Source: Bacteroidia bacterium (GTDB taxonomy: Bacteria; Bacteroidota; Bacteroidia; UKL13-3). Taken from it: a stretch of 15,622 bases of DNA. Made by a program: the position numbers and the translations under genes. This document shows, in pieces, positions 15,201 to 15,622 of the stretch. Positions within the stretch are counted from its first letter, which is position 1. Each line of letters starts with the position of its first letter. The DNA is taken from assembly GCA_019454865.1 (NCBI GenBank), contig JACFNJ010000035.1:1-15622 (forward strand), written 5' to 3'. The notes under the pieces are model-generated. The model was not told the DNA's origin. It made no database searches and saw nothing but the letters and a program-made list of their open reading frames with translations.

Positions 15201-15622
15201 TTCTAAATTCTACATATTGAGCTCCACTAAATTTGATTGTATGTCGGTTATTAGTTGTAGTAGCTCCATATGTTAAAATTCTTGTTGACACATTACCATT
15301 ACCACCATCAAAAGTAACAGTATTGGTAGGTGATGTTCCTAATATTGCCGGTATGGTTAATTGCTCGTTATATACACCCGAATCAACTGTAAATACAACC
15401 GGTGCAGCCACACCTGAACAAGCCAATGCATTTAATGCACTTTGGAAACTTGTAAAATTATTAGGACCTGAACCATTTGGATTAATTGTATAATTTCCTG
15501 CCATTGACATACATAAATTTGGTGCATAAACTGTATCGTTTACGTTATTTATATCTATACTGTCATTAGGCAAAGTAGTATATGCGAGTATGCTATAATT
15601 AACACCACTTTGGAAATTGAAT
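9229..15622 (-). CDS. Giant T9SS surface protein: beta-helix/CARDB-like modules, nine Ig/PKD-like repeats, sorting domain (5' end outside)
   Basis: The frame is open to the window edge and 2130 residues are visible. I number residues from the TTG codon at 15571-15573, which is not a real start because the preceding 16 codons continue a CARDB-like domain. Order: beta-helix module A (about 21-467, ending PPDMGADE), CARDB-like domain (474-575), beta-helix module B (582-1033, ending PPDLGADE), second CARDB-like domain (1037-1141), nine Ig/PKD-like repeats (1151-1957), a short degenerate repeat (about 1958-2026) and a T9SS type A sorting domain (2035-2114). The helix regions are rich in Asn, Ser, Tyr and Gly with recurring N-N-x-I / YGLYIYN-like turns. 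No catalytic signature stands out; an adhesin, a gliding or biofilm protein, or a polysaccharide-binding stalk are possible. It is transcribed towards the polysaccharide block. Its promoter and signal peptide lie outside the window. Confidence 0.9.
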   Translation of the reverse strand, partial: FNFQSGVNYSILAYTTLPNDSIDINNVNDTVYAPNLCMSMAGNYTINPNGSGPNNFTSFQSALNALACSGVAAPVVFTVDSGVYNEQLTIPAILGTSPTNTVTFDGGNGNVSTRILTYGATTTNNRHTIKFSGAQYVEFRNLTIQNSGTSWAWPVHVFSGSKNIRLSKNKIEIIGAGATTSNTNFINVVVSSSVTSPYGIIRVDSLTIDSNSINGGYASVYSYNQQSLYNNFNGNTFNNPLMYGLYIYNAYELRFRNNTVNMSSTGDLNSIGLYLYVLGNSGTTSHDISGNTIKNSGMYGVYLYNSFSSPSYRGKLINNFIGGGFRNTTQHAGIYSDYSYYWDIWFNTIKLDTICTSQVGAIQIQNSNSLDVRNNIFAVTHPLSSALPYYSTSTANTSQLDYNNYYKAGNNSTLIYNGIALSPSTFIGYSGSNTNSIAKDPMFVNATDLHVTNGCNNGVTIAGVTTDIDGNTRSTPPDMGADEVTTGFSNNLSATAILSPSLPLNNGTQNIVVQVTNLGNNLVTSANVSYSVNGGTPVTVSITDSILPCGNISVTFSGVNAYSFAQGTSYSIKAYTSLPNGVPDNNTADDTTTLGPICPAMSGNYTIDPAGSGATNFTTIAAALDALQCAGINNSVVFTIANGTYTEQIDIAPIVGTNDTTTVTFKGQSKNGVILTYSSSDMNKAHTMKINGASNIIIRDLTIQNAGSSMGVPLHIFGTTNNVRIVNNKIVISGAGASSTSSSYSGIIINAYTNVNSPTSGTGAFANNLDIDSNTIIGGYYGIVAYGRTNSPYSNIINFRYNDIDSSYSNGIYTYYLSGLQISNNNINMRVLGSTNSYGLYMYFCYNNSGYKHQVFNNRIYDAGGYGTYIYYSSGVNAATPSEYYNNMVGGKFRYFNASAAYFQSSNNWNVYHNSLHMNYQTNNIAYSTFYATSSTNLKIANNIFIYASTSGTGLPFYSTSAQPLINNNNYVKAGSTNLLYVNGTTYTTTNYINGGGYNANSYSTLPGFVSDRNLNLTAATVKGASNLGISRDIDWQLRQTPPDLGADEYYGVMDIGIVSIDSPTTSTTCGGNKNIIVRMKNYGNQTITTAVINYIINGTQAGSYNWSGSLSGGQTSGPINIGTYAFTSGNFDLSVATSLPNYVTDTIVSNDSAHTAFSTILTVNPAITLTPSQTSICTGQQVTIIATYNDGGTSPALQWRKNGITIPFTGDTLVSTSFNNNDSIIVILTSSSQCAVPVNAISNSVVMNVGSTVPAMVSITASDTAICNGQNMSFTAVQTNGGSTPTYKWYKNGTYVSDSISYTAVNPTNGDSIAVILQSSLGCATPPTDTAWHIIKVKPLLLPTVSINASATTFCAGTQVKFTASSTNQGTSPSYQWMRNGVNIGGNSDSLIVSTLTNQDSIHVILTSNAMCATPTTATSNKIQVTVNPIITPSVSISSNSSNICVGSKVDFTAQLVNAGNGAKYNWKLNGILVDSTAAFSSTTLSNGDTISLTIMTDTICANPDTIHSNTIVMQVNSYVTPSVSFTSSADTVCSGSSVTFTATPVNGGTTPSYQWKINGTNVGTDSSVFSTIFSHGDSVTVVMTSSNMCVTQNPVTTTYKTIAINSLAYTDVVIQASSLSICEGNAVTFYATPTNGGNHPNYQWKLNGVNIGNNTDSLYLTNLANGDSVQVILTSNAVCPTPAVKPSNKLGITVTPLVTPTVNLVASNTEVCSGDTVTFTASTTNAGTSPSYKWFKNGVIVATVDSVYKTKQITSTDSIWVEVTSSITCVTVQTVTSNKVKVMVNSLASPSVTISSSQTITCAGSPITFTASATDTGSLPTYQWKVNGVNAGSNNSIFTTSSLNNNDSVWVVVTSSATCATNPTATSNKVGIQITSPVTPKVTVSVSSTSICAGTLVTYTATATNAGTSPIFAWYKNGLPVGANSNVYASDSLIDGDQVFCIMTATSGCLTKSGDTAYTQAILVKTPPVKPIIVRPSTDSLTTQFASLNYQWFKNGTAISGANKRGLKLTENASYYVRVDSLGCSNTSEPIIISDMPVGLKEINSIRYVNVYPNPTNGNATVVATFSNLKTTTIVVTDMFGRLISSVEVGNKTSMSETIDLSKLADGVYFITVQHGTDKLTHRIVKAD
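9232..9471 (-). other. T9SS type A C-terminal sorting domain (giant protein)
   Basis: Residues 2035-2114 start VNVYPNPTNGNATVVATF, continue with TTTIVVTDMFGRLISSVEV and LADGVYFITVQHG, and end DKLTHRIVKAD. The arrangement is the same as in the cargo protein at the left end of the window, although the sequences are only moderately similar. Both proteins should therefore use the same export machinery. Confidence 0.94.
9703..12123 (-). repeat. Array of nine tandem Ig/PKD-like domains, about 89 residues each
   Basis: Residues 1151-1957 hold nine copies of one unit with the pattern C-x-G-x-x-V-T-F-T-A ... P-x-Y-x-W-x-x-N-G ... NGDS-V-x-V-x-L-T-S ... C-x-T. The first cysteines are at 1162, 1252, 1340, 1430, 1519, 1608, 1698, 1788 and 1878 (steps of 88-90). 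The second are at 1219, 1308, 1397, 1486, 1575, 1665, 1755, 1845 and 1935 (56-57 after the first). Units are joined by a TP-x-V type linker. The last full unit has an extra cysteine at 1927. Such arrays usually form a stiff stalk that holds the N-terminal part away from the cell. Confidence 0.9.
12151..12465 (-). other. CARDB-like domain after beta-helix module B
   Basis: Residues 1037-1141 (VMDIGIVSIDSP, NIIVRMKNYGNQTITT, INYIINGTQ, and a final LPNYVTDTIVSNDSAHT) match the sequence at 474-575 in layout. The shared pattern is a G-N-N/Q-turn after a K/T-N-x-G strand, a Y-x-x-N-G hairpin, and an ending of LPN-x-V-x-D-x-x-x-x-D. This is the form of CARDB-like adhesion domains. The family call is by pattern only. 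Confidence 0.6.
12475..13830 (-). repeat. Beta-helix module B of the giant protein
   Basis: Residues 582-1033 open with CPAMSGNYTIDPAGSG and a conserved second cysteine at 613, then VVFTIANGTYTEQIDI. They run through many short N-x-I/Y-G-x-Y turns and close with LRQTPPDLGADE. The module aligns with module A over its whole length (Cys pair 31 residues apart in both, a GxPFYST / LPYYST segment, and the same PPD-x-GADE end), but the two are clearly diverged. The turn pattern and the PPDxGADE end fit right-handed parallel beta-helix (choice-of-anchor Q-like) proteins. Confidence 0.75.
13849..14154 (-). other. CARDB-like domain between the two beta-helix modules
   Basis: Residues 474-575 (NNLSATAILSPSLPL, NIVVQVTNLGNN, VSYSVNGGTPV, SYSIKAYTSLPNG, DNNTADD) form an all-beta domain. 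Its end matches the last visible residues at the truncated N-terminal side of the protein (NYSILAYTTLPND...NNVNDT), so at least three such domains exist in the full protein. Confidence 0.6.
14173..15513 (-). repeat. Beta-helix module A of the giant protein
   Basis: Residues 21-467 open with CMSMAGNYTINPNGSG, carry the second cysteine at 52, then VVFTVDSGVYNEQLTI and TVTFDGG. They continue through Asn/Tyr-rich turns such as MYGLYIYNAYELRFRNN and close with GNTRSTPPDMGADE. Equivalent landmarks recur 561-566 residues later in module B. This N-terminal layout (F-x-x-x-x-x-AL-x-x-L-x-C-x-G...VFTV-x-x-G-x-Y-x-E-Q) is common in Bacteroidota secreted beta-helix proteins. Confidence 0.75.

Noticed and set aside
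15571..15573. Possible TTG start codon for the giant protein
   Set aside because: The 16 codons before it continue the frame without a stop and encode a CARDB-like ending that matches residues 553-561, so the gene is simply cut by the window edge.
9229..15622. Polysaccharide lyase or pectinase function for the beta-helix protein
   Set aside because: Parallel beta-helices also occur in such enzymes, but I could not see a catalytic Asp/Arg/Lys pattern. Calling an enzyme would go beyond the sequence.

Overview
The window looks like chromosomal DNA from a member of the Bacteroidota, probably a Chitinophagales/Sphingobacteriales-type lineage. The evidence is that the DNA is AT-rich, there are no clear Shine-Dalgarno sequences before the start codons, and -7-like promoter boxes resemble the Bacteroidota form TAnnTTTG. 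In addition, two large secreted proteins end in a type A sorting domain of the type IX secretion system (T9SS), with the YPNP-T/S-NG motif and a terminal K-x-T-x-R/H-I pattern.

Layout. (1) Positions 1-2385 (+) hold the 3' part of a T9SS cargo protein, closed by a strong intrinsic terminator at 2417-2456. (2) Positions 2563-4254 (+) encode a fused glutamate formimidoyltransferase / formimidoyl-tetrahydrofolate cyclodeaminase (histidine degradation and one-carbon metabolism). (3) Positions 4325-9110 (+) form a compact sugar-nucleotide and envelope-polysaccharide block: UDP-glucose 4-epimerase (galE), dTDP-glucose 4,6-dehydratase (rmlB), glucose-1-phosphate thymidylyltransferase (rmlA), a bifunctional phosphoglucose/phosphomannose isomerase, and a CpsB/YwqE-type PHP-domain phosphatase. 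(4) Positions 9229-15622 (-) hold the 3' part of a giant multidomain T9SS surface protein that converges on the polysaccharide block and is closed by its own terminator at 9171-9207. Its 5' end lies beyond the window.

How the genes fit together. The isomerase links fructose-6-P with glucose-6-P and mannose-6-P. RmlA and RmlB turn glucose-1-P into dTDP-4-keto-6-deoxyglucose, and GalE supplies UDP-galactose. The PHP phosphatase would be the tyrosine-phosphate regulator of capsule/exopolysaccharide polymerisation. No rmlC, rmlD, glycosyltransferase, Wzx/Wzy or Wzc-like kinase is visible, so the rest of the pathway must lie elsewhere. In known T9SS systems, cargo with this C-terminal signal is often anchored on an anionic lipopolysaccharide. 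The flanking secreted proteins and the sugar genes may therefore meet at the cell surface, but this is inference from neighbourhood only.

The metabolic genes are ordinary. The most distinctive object is the giant minus-strand protein. It has at least two ~560-residue modules (parallel beta-helix plus CARDB-like domain), preceded by the end of what may be a third. These are followed by nine very regular ~89-residue Ig/PKD-like repeats, each with an invariant cysteine pair, then a degenerate tenth and the sorting signal. I saw no convincing new defence, mobile or RNA system, and no tRNA, rRNA, CRISPR array or insertion sequence.
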